Shown piece after piece: positions 48,486-60,686 of a stretch of 64,000 nucleotides of DNA. The position numbers and the translations under genes are program-made. The stretch covers positions 53,269,409-53,333,408 of the forward strand of contig NC_080546.1 in NCBI RefSeq assembly GCF_028640845.1, written 5' to 3'. The notes under the pieces are model-generated. The model was not told the DNA's origin and did no database searches. It saw only the letters and a list, made by a program, of their open reading frames with translations. The DNA comes from Ahaetulla prasina (lineage: Eukaryota; Chordata; Lepidosauria; Squamata; Colubridae). Position 1 is the stretch's first letter. Every line of letters begins with the position of its first letter.

Positions 48486-51300
48486 CCAGTCACATTTATT
48501 TATTTTATTTATTATTTAAATTTGTATACCGCCCTTCTCCCGAAGGACTCAGGGCGGTTCACAGCCAAGTAAAATGCACAATACATACAATTAAAATACT
48601 AATAAAAAACTTATTTAAATTGGCCATAATTAAAATTTGGAAGTAAAACCCATTTAAAAACCCATAACTTAAAAAACTAACCCAGTCCAGCGCAGATAAA
48701 TAAGTAAGTTTTGAGCTCATGAAAGGTTGAGGTCCGGAAGTTGACGAAGTCCGGGGGGGAGCTCGTTCCAGAGGGGGGGGGCCCCCACAGAGAAGGCCCG
48801 TCCCCTGGGTGTCGCCAGACGACATTGTCGCGCCGACGGCACCCTGAGGAGTCCCTCTCTGTGAGAGCGCACGGGTCGGTGAGAGGTATTTGGTAGCAGC
48901 AGGCGGTCCCGTAAGTAACCCGCCCTATGCCATGGGCGCTTTAAAGGCGTTCACCAACACCTTGAAGCGCACCGGAAGGCCACAGGTAGCCAGTGCAGCC
49001 TGCGCAGGATAGGTGTCACTCGGGAGCCACGAGGGCTCCTCTATCACCAGCGCAGCTGCATTCTGGACCAACTGCAGCCTCGGATGCCCTTCAGGGAGCC
49101 CCATGTAGAGAGCATTGCAGTAGTCCAGGCGAGGCGTCACAAGGGCGTGGTGACTGTGCACAAGGCATCCCGGTCTAGAAAGGCGCAACTGGCGCACCAG
49201 GCGAACCTGGTGGAAAGCTCTCCTGGAGACGGCCGTCAAATGATCTTCAAAAGACAGCCGTGCATCCAGGAGAACGCCCAAATTACGCACCCTCTCCATC
49301 GGGGCCAATGACTCGCTCCCGAGAGGCAGCCGCGGACTCAGCTGACTGTGCGGGATGCCGGCATCCACAGCCACTCCGTCTTGGATGGATTGAGCTTGAG
49401 CCTGTTTCTCCCCATCCAGACCCGTACGGCTTCCAAACACCGGGACAGCACTTCGATAGCTTCATTGGGGTGGTCCGGTGTGGAAAAGTACAGCTGGGTG
49501 TCATCAGCGTACAGCTGGTACCTCACACCGAAGCCACTGATGATCTCACCCAGCGGCTTCATATAGATGTTGAACAGAAGGGGCGAGAGAATCGACCCCT
49601 GCGGCACCCCACAAGTGAGGCGCCGTGGGGTCGACCTCTGCCCCCCCGTCAACACCGTCTGCGACCGGTCGGAGAGATAGGAGGAGAACCACCGATAAAC
49701 GGTGCCTCCCACTCCCAACCCCCCCAACCGGCGCAGCAGGATACCATGGTCGATGGTATCAAAAGCCGCTGAGAGGTCTAATAGGACCAGGGCAGAGGAA
49801 TAACCCCTATCCCTGGCCCTCCAGAGATCATCCACCAACGCGACCAAAGCCGTCTCAGTGCTGTAACCGGGTCGGAAGCCGGACTGGAACGGGTCCAGAT
49901 AGACAGTTTCCTCCAGGTGCAGGGGAAACTGATATGCCACCATACTCTCTACAACCTTCGCCGCGAAGCGAAGGTTGGAGACCGGACGATAATTACCTAA
50001 AACAGCCGGGTCCAGGGAAGGCTTCTTGAGGAGGGGCCTCACCACCGCCTCTTTCAAGGCGGCCGGAAAGACTCCCTCCAACAAGGAAGGACTCGTAATC
50101 CCCTGGAGCCAGCCTCGTGTCACCTCCTGAGTGGCCAGCACCAGCCAGGAGGGGCACGGGTCCAGTAAACACGTGGTGGCATTCAATCTACCCAGCAACC
50201 TGTCCATGTCCTCGGGAGTCACAGGGTCAAACTCATCCCACACAACATCACCAAGACCGCTCTCAGATACCTCGTCTGAATCGCCACAATTTTGGTCCAG
50301 ACCGTCCCTAAGCTGAACGATTTTATCGTATAGATAACCGTTAAACTCCTCAGCACGTCCCCGCAACGGGTCATCCCGCTCCCCCTGGTGAAGGAGGGAG
50401 CGGGTCACCCGAAACAGGGCAGCTGGGCGGTTATCTGCCGACGCAATGAGGGAGGAGGCGAAGACCCGCCTCGCTTCCCTCAGTGCCACTAGGTAGGTCC
50501 TGGTATAGGATCTAACTAGTGTCCGATCAGCCTCTGAACGGCTGGACCTCCAGGAACTCTCTAGGCGTCTTCTCCGGCGTTTCATCCCCCTCAGCTCCTC
50601 GGAGAACCAAGGAGCCGGTTGGGATCTGCGCCGGGTCAGAGGGCGGAAAGGCACGACACGGTCTAAAGGCCCAGCCGCAGCCCGTCCCCACGCTGCAGCT
50701 AGTTCCTCTGCCGTGCCGTGAGCCAGACCTCAGGAAGTGGCCCAAGCCCCGTCCGAAACCTCTCTGGGTCCATCAGGCGCCTGGGACGGTACCACCGTAA
50801 TGGTTCCGTCTCCCTGCGGTGTTGGGTAGCGGTCAGAAAGTCCAGGCGAAGGAGAGAGTGATCTGACCATGACAAAGGTTCAATGACTATTTCCTTTAAG
50901 TCCAGATCTCTCAACCACTGACCAGAGACAAAAATCAGGTCCAGTGTGCCTCCCCCGATGTGAGTGGGGCCATCCACTACTTGAGTCAGGTCCAAGGCCG
51001 TCATGGAGGCCAGGAACTCCCGGGCTACCGTCGATGACGAGCCGGCAGATGGCAAGTTAAAGTCCCCCATGACTAAAAGTCTGGGGGTCTCCACTGCCAC
51101 CCCGGCAAGCACCTCCAGGAGCTCGGGCAGGGCAGCTGTCACGCAGCAAGGAGCCAGGTACGCGACCAGCAAGCCCATCTGACATCTATGACCCCACCTC
51201 ACAAAGAGGGATTCACACCCGGCAATCTGAGGTACAGTGGTCTCCCTCGGCTCTAGACTCTCTTTAATAGCAACCGCCACCCCTCCACCCCTACCCTACA
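48486..51300 (-). mobile_element. L2-clade LINE, 5'-truncated, three frame breaks
   Basis: On the minus strand the order is: the endonuclease C-terminal half (50699-51280: LLVMGDFNLPSAG, THIGGGTLDLIF, SWSDHSLLRLDF); then the reverse transcriptase (49338-50654: ALKEAVVRPLLKKPSLDP, NYRPVSNLRFAAKVVE, LLDLSAAFDTIDHGILL, GVPQGSILSPLLFNIY, catalytic YADDTQLYF); then the RT tail (48925-49440: MERVRNLGVLLDARL, TPRLDYCNALYMGLP) and 48559-48825. A 3' UTR with the 'accgcccttctcccgaag' block follows, then a TTTATT-type tail. The pieces are in different frames, so it is not functional. Its GC-rich sequence stands out from the AT-rich intron. Confidence 0.9.
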
Positions 51301-51345
51301 TGACACCCCCAGCCACGCCTACCCAGGTTTTGTGTCTCCTGGTAT

Positions 51346-51800
51346 CTTCTGTGGAAAATAAATCTCTCTCTTTCTCCCCTCCCTCCCTCTCATTTCTGTT
51401 TTTCTCTCTTTTTCTTCTCCCCCTCTCTCTTTCTTTCTCTCCCCCTTCTCTCTCTCATTCTCTCCTCTCTCCTCCTTCTCTCTCATTTGTTTCTCTTTTT
51501 CCTCTCTCACTCTGCCATCATTTTCTCATTTCTCTCTCTCTCCCTCTCATTTCTGTTTTTCTTTTTCCTCTCCCTCTTTCCCCTTCTCTCTCTCATGTTT
51601 CCCTCTCTTTTCCCTCTATCATTCTCTCTTCCATCATTTTCTCATTTCTCTTTCTCTCTCCCTTTTATTTGTTTTTTCCCCTCTCCCTCTTTTCCTCTCC
51701 TCCTTCTCTCTCATTTGTTTCTCTCTCTATTCTCTCCCTCCATCATTTTCTTATTTCTCTCTCTTTCTCACCTTCTCTCTCTCTCCCTCCCTCTCTATCA
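51346..51800. repeat. Polypyrimidine tract, about 450 bp
   Basis: Nearly pure C/T on the plus strand: variable units of TCTCTC, CCCTCTC and 'tttctcatttctctctctc'. Open frames here (51237-51839, 51487-52047) are composition artefacts rich in Ser, Leu, Phe and Pro. Long pyrimidine/purine mirror tracts can form triplex DNA. Confidence 0.95.
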
Positions 51801-54241
51801 ATCAACACCGCTGATGGCACCACTCAGCTGGAGAAGTAAAGAAGCTCAGGGCAGTGGGAAAAGGGGGCTGGCCCTGTCAAACCTCACATGCCCACCTCAG
51901 GCATCAAGCTCAGAGAAAGCTGGAGAGCCCTCGCCAAAGATGCTCACCTGTCAGCCTTTCAACCTGCCCACTCTCTTCTCAATTGAGGGTATCCCCGCTC
52001 ATGTGCGCCCTCCCGGCCACGCAACAGCTGGCCAGGGGATCGCATGAGAAGGAGGAGGGTCTTCGGTGAAGCCTCCACCACAGCTTGTGCTTGTTCCTCA
52101 GCTGTGGACCTGTCCCCCTTTCCATCGGACTCTTTTCCCAGATCTCATTCCCACCCCACCAGCCCTTGTATTAGCGAGGTTGGCATCGGCCACAGCCCGG
52201 TTGTGCCACTGTCTCAGGGTGGACAGCAGTCATAGGACCAGGTTGGCAGAGAGTCACAGGAGAGGGGTCAAAGAGCCACATGCGGCTCGGGAGCCGCAGG
52301 TTGCCGACACCCAGTCTATTACAATACTGCATATGTTTATTTCCTGAGTGATTATTGTACTCAATATTCTTACACCCAGATTGATACAAATAGATATCCT
52401 TTGTGAGGATAATTTGCATAAAGCAATAATATACATACAGTTTCTTGAAATTCAGAAATAGAGGAAATAACAAAATATGCTGGAACTGGTCACCTTCTAT
52501 GTATGTATGTAATTTCATATTTTTTTTCAAGTATTTAATAATATTTCTTTTTTAAAAGTCACAATAAATGTGATCATTTGCAAATTAGTACAGCTGTTTC
52601 CTGTAGTAAAATCTCTGCTACAAGATAATTTTTAGCAGACTGCATCTTTAAGGCTGTGTATTGAGAAAAACTCCCACTTTGATCTGCAGTGCTTTTCAAG
52701 TAATTCTTTGTCCTACATATAATATTTAAGTAAAGCTAGTCTTATATAAATACAGAGGTTAAAAAACAGAGTATAGGCAGGCTGATATCAGACACATGCT
52801 TATTTTGAGAGTTTATTATGAAGAAATAAAGAAATACCAGCCATGTGCCCTCTTGTTCTCATCATTGTCCCTATATTTTCAAGTAGGAGGATTGAGATGA
52901 TTCACCTTACCTGCTACTGAAAAGCAGCACACAAAGGCTATGTACCTGACATACTGTAGTCAGTCACACATAGATTATCTAAGTGTTTCCTGCTACTCTA
53001 AATACCAGACTGGATTGATAGCTAACGCACAACTGCTGTGTTATTCCCTGCATGGATGCATTTTTCTTTCTTTGCAAACAATTTGTGACTACTAATATAA
53101 CTTAAATCCTGTAATCAACAATGGATCACACAAATAGACTCAGTGGAAGCTCTTTAAAATGCTGGATATGCACAATTAAAAATAATTAAAAAGTTATCTT
53201 TCATTTTATTATTAATTGTTCATTCTAAGGGACAAGCTGTAAATTTCACTAATTTCACAACTGGATCTGGATGGATCATTCTAAAAGGTTTCAAAACTTA
53301 ATTTAATAAAATTCACAACCAGGTTAAAATGAATTATCTTGGCTATGTTTATTAATTATTTTATTTCTCTGTAAAATAAATGCAAACAGCACTTGCATAT
53401 TAAAAAGCATTAATAAAACACAGCTAGAGAGAAAACAGTTTTAGAGGATTCTACCGGTACCTACCCTTGTTTACTTGAATATAATAGAGCTGGAGGTCTA
53501 GAGAATTGCAATGTAACTCTGAAATATGCTAAAGAATTCACTGCAAGAAACAACCTGTTAATGTTGAGAGCAATTAGGGTTAAGATTTATAGTGCTGGAC
53601 ATGGAATGGCTCTAACATGGCAAGCAACAGAGAAAAGACATGATCTACTTTTGTAAAAGCTACTTTTTTGACTGGGCATCAACCCTATTAAATCCTACAA
53701 AATGGTATCACTGCTATTGTGTTCTTTCTGTACTACACAGATTTTTGTACTGGATAAAAGAAGTGCAAAATAATTCCTCATTAAAAGTCATATCATGTAC
53801 AGTATATGCTTCTTAGTTGCTTTTATGCTATCTCATGTTCTTCTGTCTAAGCCATTTCTCCTTTCTTTATATCTACATGCATTTTAAGGAGTCAATTTCT
53901 TGATACCATTACTTTTCTATTCCAGCTAAAGACATTGCTAACATGCCTTTCTAAATTTTAATTCTCATCCAGGAATTCCTCTTTGGATTGATGGACAGTC
54001 TACTTATAGCTCTGAGCATATCTTATAAACATGTCTAGTACCAGACAATAAAAAATCAGAGACATTTCAATAAAATAATTTTTAAGCTACGTATTTGGTC
54101 TGCAAAATCATGTGAAAATTACAGAGGAAAATTAGATAATGTGATTAAGATTGAAATATATTTATACATTGTTAATGAATGGTGACAGATATTTAAAAGA
54201 GTAGATCTGAAATGGTTCACAACAGGATGAACAAAACTACA

Positions 54242-54657
54242 GGTAATCCTTGCTTTACAAGCTTTTAACAATGTTCAAAGTTACAATGGCATCAAAAAAA
54301 TAATCTACAACCTGTCTTTCACATTATGACAATCACACCACCCCCATAGTCACACGATCACAATAGGGGTGCTTGGCAACTGGCTCACATTCATGATAAT
54401 TGCAGTGTCTTGCAATCATATGATCATGATCTGACCTTCCCAGCTGGCTTCCAGCAAGCAAAGTCAATTGGGGAAGCCATATATACTTAATGACCATGTG
54501 ATTCACTTAATGACCATGTGATTTGCTTAATGACCATGGTAAAAATGGTTGTAAAACTGGGTCTGGTTACAGGATGACTCACTTAATAATTTAATTGCTT
54601 AGTGACCACAATTCTGGGTCCAATTGTCATAAATCGAGGACCACTTCAGTTACAATT
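54242..54657. mobile_element. hAT-like element, 'acaggtagtcct' family, second copy
   Basis: The left end ACAGGTAATCCTTGCTTTAC and the right end, the inverse of GTGGTCCTCGATTTATG, correspond to the termini of 8484-8775. The interior shares the 'gaagccatatatacttaatg' type block, repeated three times as ACTTAATGACCATG-like units at 54486-54537. It has no coding capacity and no clear target duplication. Confidence 0.55.
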
Positions 54658-55861
54658 GTCTATTTATTTGATGAAAAACTTGATCTTGCTTTTCAAGATA
54701 ATCATTATGAATATGAAAATTCATATTCAGCTGAACTTAATTAATCTATTGGTAGAGAATCTTTAGAGCATCTGTCTACATATTTGACAGAAAATATATC
54801 AACTTTTCCATAGGTTTATAGTTATTTGGCATATACTGACATTTTTATTTTTAGGACGCAAAATTAAACATGAGAGACTTTTGTACAATACTGCTTGTGC
54901 ACTTGCTCCACAAATTTTGCACTGAAAATATATTCTTATGTATATATATAAAAAAAGTTGAACAATTTATACAATCTGAAAAAAAACCAGAGTATTACTT
55001 TTTGGCCTTTGGCTAAAATCAAGTGTGCAGTAATTACATATCAAAGAAAATATCCTGCTTCTTAGTTATTATGTAGAAATATGCATTTATTTTGCATGGT
55101 TAACAGGCAATTTTTTAAAAAAATCTGGTAAAATATTCATTGGCTTATTAGGTGTACAAAATGTTTTCAGCTAATCTTTTTTTTTAAAAAAAGAGAAGAA
55201 TACCAAACTTGGGTGTTCCAGCGCTAAATTATCTGAGATACCTATTTATTTTTTAAATTGTTACATTTACCCATAACACATTAACAAACTTCATTAAAAA
55301 AGCATGTAACGTTGTTAAAAGTATGAACTGATTTCCACACTATTTCAAAACAATAGTGATTAAATAAACACATCTGCTTTTTTAAAACTTTCAATGTATA
55401 TGTCATTGCTGTATTCCTGAATTGGATTGGGTTCAACTTGAAAGCTACAACATCAGCAAAAAGGTATTTTGCTTCCCTTTATTTCATTTCATTTTTTACT
55501 TCTGGGAAATAAAATGTCCCATTTCACAATTTCTTTTCATTCGGGGTTACATTATTTTCTTCAAAATATGTCAAGCACAATAAATTTCCAGGAATACTTT
55601 AATAAGCAGTTTTTAAAGGTACTTTTTGAAGTTCGCTTTGTTGATTTTGAAAATAATGATCTCTTCTTTTTCTAGATAATAACATTTACTTATCTCTTAC
55701 AAGCCAGGAGCTTAGAGTTCCCTCACAATGTATATTGAGATATTCTAAATATATGTTAAATTTAATTAGGTGCTCTGAAGGTTTGTATTATTGTAATTTT
55801 ATATTTGGGAATGACACAGGCTTTTCTAATGTCTTTAGTGTAATAATTCAGTAAGTAGGTG

Positions 55862-55914
55862 TCTATGTATGTATGCATGTATGCATGTATGTATGTATGT
55901 ATATATATATATAT
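55862..55914. repeat. (ATGT)n/(AT)n microsatellite
   Basis: ATGT and ATGC units followed by an AT run, directly abutting the Penelope-like repeat. A complementary (ATAC)n run lies on the other side at 56672-56714. Confidence 0.9.
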
Positions 55915-56669
55915 GTTTTCATAGATTTTCATGGGTATAGGTGTGTAGGTCTTGGCGTATTCGGGTCTTTTCCCGTGTAAGGTTGAGAGTATCTTGGCGA
56001 CATTTCAACGAGGTATCAATCGTCATCTTCAGGCTGGTGCTTATAGCTTTACCACCCTGGATGTTACAGCACAAGACTCAGGATGTCACAAGACTAGAGC
56101 TCAGGATGTTACCTCACAGCCCATTGCCCAGGTCGTTACAACACAGAAGACTAATGGGCACACAAGTAGGACCACACACACACAGGATGCTATGAAACAG
56201 CCAACTAATCTGCAAATATCAACTCCACCAACCAATCAAGATGTAACAACACAGCCAACCAACCTGCTTACAGCAACAAAGCCAACACTCCCCACCTCCC
56301 CACCAGTATTTATAGAGAGACAGCAGCTCCGACCACGCTTTGCTCGCACAAGCACGAAGCCATAAGCACCAGCCTGAAGATGACAAGTGAGATCTCGTCG
56401 AAACGTCGCCAAGATACACTCAATCTTACATGGGAAAAGACCCGAATACGCCAAGACCTACACACACACACATACACACACATTCGTAGGTTTTCACGGG
56501 TATAGGTATGTAGGTCTTGGTGTATTTGGGTCTTTTCCCATGTAAGGTTGAGAGTATCTTGGCAATGTTTCAACGAGGTCTCACTCGTCATTTTCAGGCT
56601 GGTGCTTACGTCTTGTGCTTGTGTGAACAAAGTGTAGTCGGAGCTGCCGTCACTCTATAAATACTGGTG
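55915..56669. mobile_element. Penelope-like terminal repeats, three copies in alternating orientation
   Basis: The module CCTGAAGATGAC ... TCGTCGAAACGTCGCC ... GGGAAAAGACCCGAATACGC occurs three times: minus at about 55921-56045, plus at about 56301-56462, minus at about 56485-56669. The last two form an inverted repeat with arms of about 160 bp (56301-56462 and 56509-56669). The CTGAAGA box, short stem and GAAAC box look like the hammerhead ribozyme cores known from Penelope-like elements. The CTGAAGATG...CGAAACG phrase is, from memory, typical of vertebrate Penelope repeats. No GIY-YIG or RT domain is present, so this is a remnant or non-autonomous derivative. The assignment is inference. 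Confidence 0.5.
56374..56404 (+). ncRNA. Hammerhead-ribozyme-like core
   Basis: CTGAAGA (56374-56380) fits the CUGANGA core. A stem of GACAAG/CTCGTC type (56382-56387 with 56394-56399, one mismatch here; perfect GACGAG in the copy ending at 56597) is followed by GAAAC (56400-56404). One extra U sits between the core and the stem, which departs from the canonical motif. The stem I and III partners and the cleavage site were not resolved. Minus-strand equivalents lie at 56002-56032 (core kept) and 56567-56597 (core altered to CTGAAAA). Confidence 0.4.
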
Positions 56670-56671
56670 TA

Positions 56672-56714
56672 TACATACATACATACATACATACATACAT
56701 ACATACATACATAC
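56672..56714. repeat. (ATAC)n microsatellite
   Basis: About ten ATAC units, in inverse orientation to the ATGT run on the other flank of the Penelope-like locus. Confidence 0.95.
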
Positions 56715-57582
56715 GCTTGTTATATGGACGCAATGTTTTCATTTGTTAAAATCAAAGTCAGCATAAGGATCTATTATCATCTTTCATTACCTCACAACCT
56801 TAAAGAAAATGCACAAATGGGATCAAAACTCTAAATTTTTAACTTCTTAAAACCATAAAACTGCAACACTTTAAAAATAGACAACAGGTGTAACAAGATA
56901 TTCAGCAGCATCAATTCAATTAATGGTTTTCGGTTAATGCCAAATGTTTACAAGCCAGAAAGTCATGGAGGAAGCTACTGTCTTTTTAGAAAATATTTTG
57001 TTATGGATTGATACATAACACATCACTGACAAGGATAATCTCGTAAGAAGACATTTTTATTGGATATTGCATTCCTAACTGATATGGAAAGGATGGGATC
57101 CATCAACTAAATAAAATCCTGGCCGATATAGCAGTTATATGTCAACAAAAGCACTTAGAACCTGGCGTCATTGCAAATTGACAGCTAGTATATTTCCATC
57201 GTATCAGGCAGAGAATATGTTAACACTAGATAACCTTTTTAGCCCTTTAATCAGCTAAATTAGCTGTATAATGCTAAATATGCAAAATTAACTCAGGTTG
57301 GGTTTAAAAGTTTAAAAGTATCACCATCTAAAGTCCACTTCATTAATTCAATTTTTAGTTTATCAGCCACAGGGTATTTCACTGTGACAATGGTTCTAAC
57401 TAGCATTGAGAAAAGGAGTGCAGATTTTTTAGTAAATGGCACAACTTCTATACCTTCGGAATTTTTGCCCCCTTTACACCTGTATATATTTACCCTATCA
57501 AAATATACACAGGGATTTCTTCTATCAAAATCAAATTAGCTATTAAAGATTGGGAAAGAAGCAGGGTAGGAAGAGTCTAGCT

Positions 57583-57762
57583 CAGCAGCCTCCAACCTTT
57601 TGGGCACTAGGGACCAGCTCCATGGAGGGCAGTTTTTTGCAGACCAGGGCAGCGTGGTTTTGAATGCTCCCTAGATCCTGTGTATGCGTGAATAGGGCTT
57701 CGCTTGCTTGCATGGCTTGGTTCCTGGTAGGTCAAGTATCAGTCTGTGGCCAGGGGCCTCTG
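57583..57762. mobile_element. hAT non-autonomous element, 180 bp, perfect 8-bp target duplication
   Basis: The left end is CAGCAGCCTCCAACCTTTTG, followed by 'ggcactagggaccagctcc'. The right end is GGCCAGGGGCCTCTG. GTCTAGCT flanks both sides exactly (57575-57582 and 57763-57770). The left-end phrase resembles the vertebrate hAT families that start CAG(T/C)GGTCCCCAACC. Confidence 0.8.
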
Positions 57763-60191
57763 GTCTAGCTTTTGTGAGAAGAGAAAAAGCAGCCTAGATT
57801 TGGGGATTGTTGAAAAAACTTTCAAAGAGACTGAACCTTACTTGACTCTCCTTATATGTGCAGATGGAAATTTAATCTTATCATTTTTTAAATTATGATT
57901 TTATCCCTGATTATCACTAAAGTTACTCTTCTGAAATCTGTGTGCGATTTAGTTATTTGGTTTGTCGATTACATGGAGTTGTTAATATGGAATATGGTTC
58001 CAATTTTATTGTCCAAATCCTTAAATCTAAGGTGGTGAATTGTACATACAAAGTTGGAATAAATGCAGCATTGCATTTATGGTTTACATAAAACCTGGCC
58101 TATAGCAGGTAACCCCAGGCTGCAGTACTAGATCGATTGAGAGGGAAGTTAAAAAAAATTAGATTACATGACCTGAAAGAGATACACACAATCTAGTTCT
58201 ACTAGAATTGTAACAACAGCTACAGATTAAAATGTTCTTTAAATATACAGGAGGAAACAAAATATTTTTGTTCAAAGTTAAAAGGTAGATGTTAAAAACT
58301 GTATCAGTATGGCTTTTTGCCATATTATATTCTGCCAGTAGAATGTCTGTATGGCGGTCTGTATCTATCTGTATTACAATCTCAATGCAACAACAATCAC
58401 TACTGATTGTGAAAATGAATTCATTTGCCCAATAATTTTTAATAATCTGTGATGTGTATGATTTTTAATGTCAGATACATGTTCTTTTATTTAATGTGTT
58501 CAATACGATTAATTTGGGGCTATGCAATGGATTAAAATTATTTGCTCAGTCCATTTCATTTCTGCTTCACTAAATTCAAGATAATGTAACTACAGCAATA
58601 AGAATACAGAAATAATTGTATTTTAAAGTAGTAGATATCAGACAGAAAGATCAAACACCATTTCATTATGGGATTTCACAGTTTACTCTTGATACAGCTC
58701 TCAAAACACAATTAATATCAAATCTTCCTTCAAACTGTCAGGCACATATCAGAGAAATTTCGTATTTGAATAATCTGAGCCAAACAAATGTGGAAGAAAG
58801 GGAAGAATTTTGTTAGAGATATAATGGGTTATTTAGAATGCAAAACCTGACTTGCTTTGGAATCCAATATATAATTACAGGAATATTTAGCAGAGAATAA
58901 TTAGGACTGAATGATAATACAGTATTCACCTGACCTTGCAGCAGATAAGTAAACAGCTTTTTAAATTTTTAATTGCAATGTTGAATGGCTTGCAAGATGA
59001 ACAGCCTTTGGAAACACAATGAAAATAGTACTTATTTGCTAATTGATAATTTTAATATTTGTTTTTATAGGGAGGACGACCCTTTTGAATAAAACTCAAC
59101 TCTGGATAATTCCTGGGACAAAACTGACATATTTTGGCACCAATACAGGAATGCTTTACTTCTCCTGTTCTGCAATGTTCTTCCAATAACCTAAGCTAGT
59201 TTTAGATTTAACCCTAGTATTTTCTCATAATCCAAATGTTAACCAACTTTGTTTGCCTTGGTAACCTAGGTTTCCAATTTTGGTTTAATAGAATTCAGGG
59301 AAAAAATATCACATAATGCTACTATATACCTAAATTGAACCAGATGCTGATTCTGATTGGGTCAGAAATATTTATGTGGCAAAAAAGAATCAGACACTCA
59401 GATAACATGGTCAAGCAGGTATGCTGCAAAATTTGTGGCTATGTTCATATAAATTTGGAAAACTTGGTCAGTTTTGTACTATGTGAACCCATCCATGTGG
59501 TTAGTATATGATTTAATGTAATGTAATGTGAAAATTCAGAAAAATGTGTTGATTAAAACCAAATCAAATGTGTTGTATAACACAGCCATAGTAATAGAAT
59601 AAAATGAACCTAAAGTGAATCATAATAATCATCTTATGTTCTAACGTAAGCTGACCAGACGTCCCGCTTTTGGCGGGACAGTCCCGCTTTTGGCAAATTT
59701 GTCCCGCATCCCGCTGCTTTTTTAAAAAGCCCCGCTTTTTCCTGCGGAGGCAACAACTTTCAAGACACGTGGACTTCAACTCCCAGGATTCCCAGCCACG
59801 GCTTCCCATGCTGCACTGCGATTGGCTCCCTCTGGCCGCCTCTCAAAAAGAGAGCTTTGCCATTGGTTGCGCAGATGGGGCAGGCTGGCAATTGGGTGTT
59901 GCTAGGGAGACGGAGGCGTGTTCCTGCTCCGCCCAGGCCCTGTTCGACTCTCCTGGCGGACGAAGTTCCCTCAAGCCAAGCCCGTCCCACCGGCGGGGAG
60001 CAGCCGAGCAAGGTGGGTGCGTGGGAAGGCCCGGGGGTGTCGCTCGGTTCCCGCAGGAGGAGGAAGGTCTCCGCGCCTGGACTGGGCTGCGAAGCGTGTG
60101 TCAATCGCCTCGGCCTGCTGTCCACCCAGCAGGACTGTCCTGCGGCTGCCTCCACCCACGCAGCACCAGCCTACCCTACCCCATCTGGAGA

Positions 60192-60505
60192 AAGAGTGAT
60201 GGAGAGAAAGAGGAGGGAGAAAGATGAAGGAGAGAAAGGGGGAGAGAAAGTTGGAGAGAAAGAGAGGGAGGGAGAAAGAGAGATGAAGGAGAGAAAGATG
60301 GAGAGAAAAATGAAGGAGAGAAAAAGAGATGAAGGATAGAAGGAGAAAGATGAAGACGAGAAAGGGGGAGAGAGAGAAGGAGGGAGAAAGAGAGATTAAA
60401 GAGAGAAAGATTGAGAGAAAGAGAGGGAGTGAGAAAGAGATTAAGGAGAGAAAGAGAGAAAGGTGGAGAAAGAGATGGAGAGAAAGAGGGAGGGAGAATG
60501 GATTT
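60192..60505. repeat. Purine tract (GAGAAAGA-type), about 310 bp
   Basis: Nearly pure A/G on the plus strand with irregular units such as GAGAAAGATGGAGAG and GGGAGAGAGAAGG. Its units resemble the reverse complement of the pyrimidine tract at 51346-51800. Charged Lys/Glu/Arg open frames here are artefacts. Confidence 0.95.
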
Positions 60506-60686
60506 GTTCTGGTAATTGGTTTAACAAGCATGGCACTGAAAAAGTGACTTATGACTGTTTTTTCACACTTAAGAACATTGCAGCAAACAGTCATTAGGGC
60601 AAAGAAGCTATCTCACATGACCACCCGGACATGCCCACCCAGTCACATGAAGCACCGCAGTTGTGACATGAGTGACATGGTTATTA

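Larger units (their letters stand above)
48265..52314. mobile_element. hAT-type composite element (about 4 kb) holding an L2 LINE and a smaller MITE
   Basis: The left end is AGGGGTCTGCAACC and the right end GGTTGCCGACACCCAG, partly inverted copies. Flanks TTTATTAC (48257-48264) and TCTATTAC (52315-52322) match at 7 of 8 bases, as for an 8-bp hAT duplication. Just inside the right end is a 'gcggctcgggagccgc' palindrome. Inside lie a nested 133-bp MITE, a minus-strand L2 LINE, a long pyrimidine tract and a GC-rich segment (51800-52260). The common origin of both ends is inferred and could be a coincidence of two separate repeats. Confidence 0.55.

Noticed and set aside
51237..52047. Long Ser/Leu/Phe/Pro-rich plus-strand frames
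   Set aside because: They are translations of a polypyrimidine tract.
59670..60594. Several 90-207-codon frames on both strands
   Set aside because: Caused by the GC-rich core and the purine tract of a composite transposon. There is no protein-like pattern.
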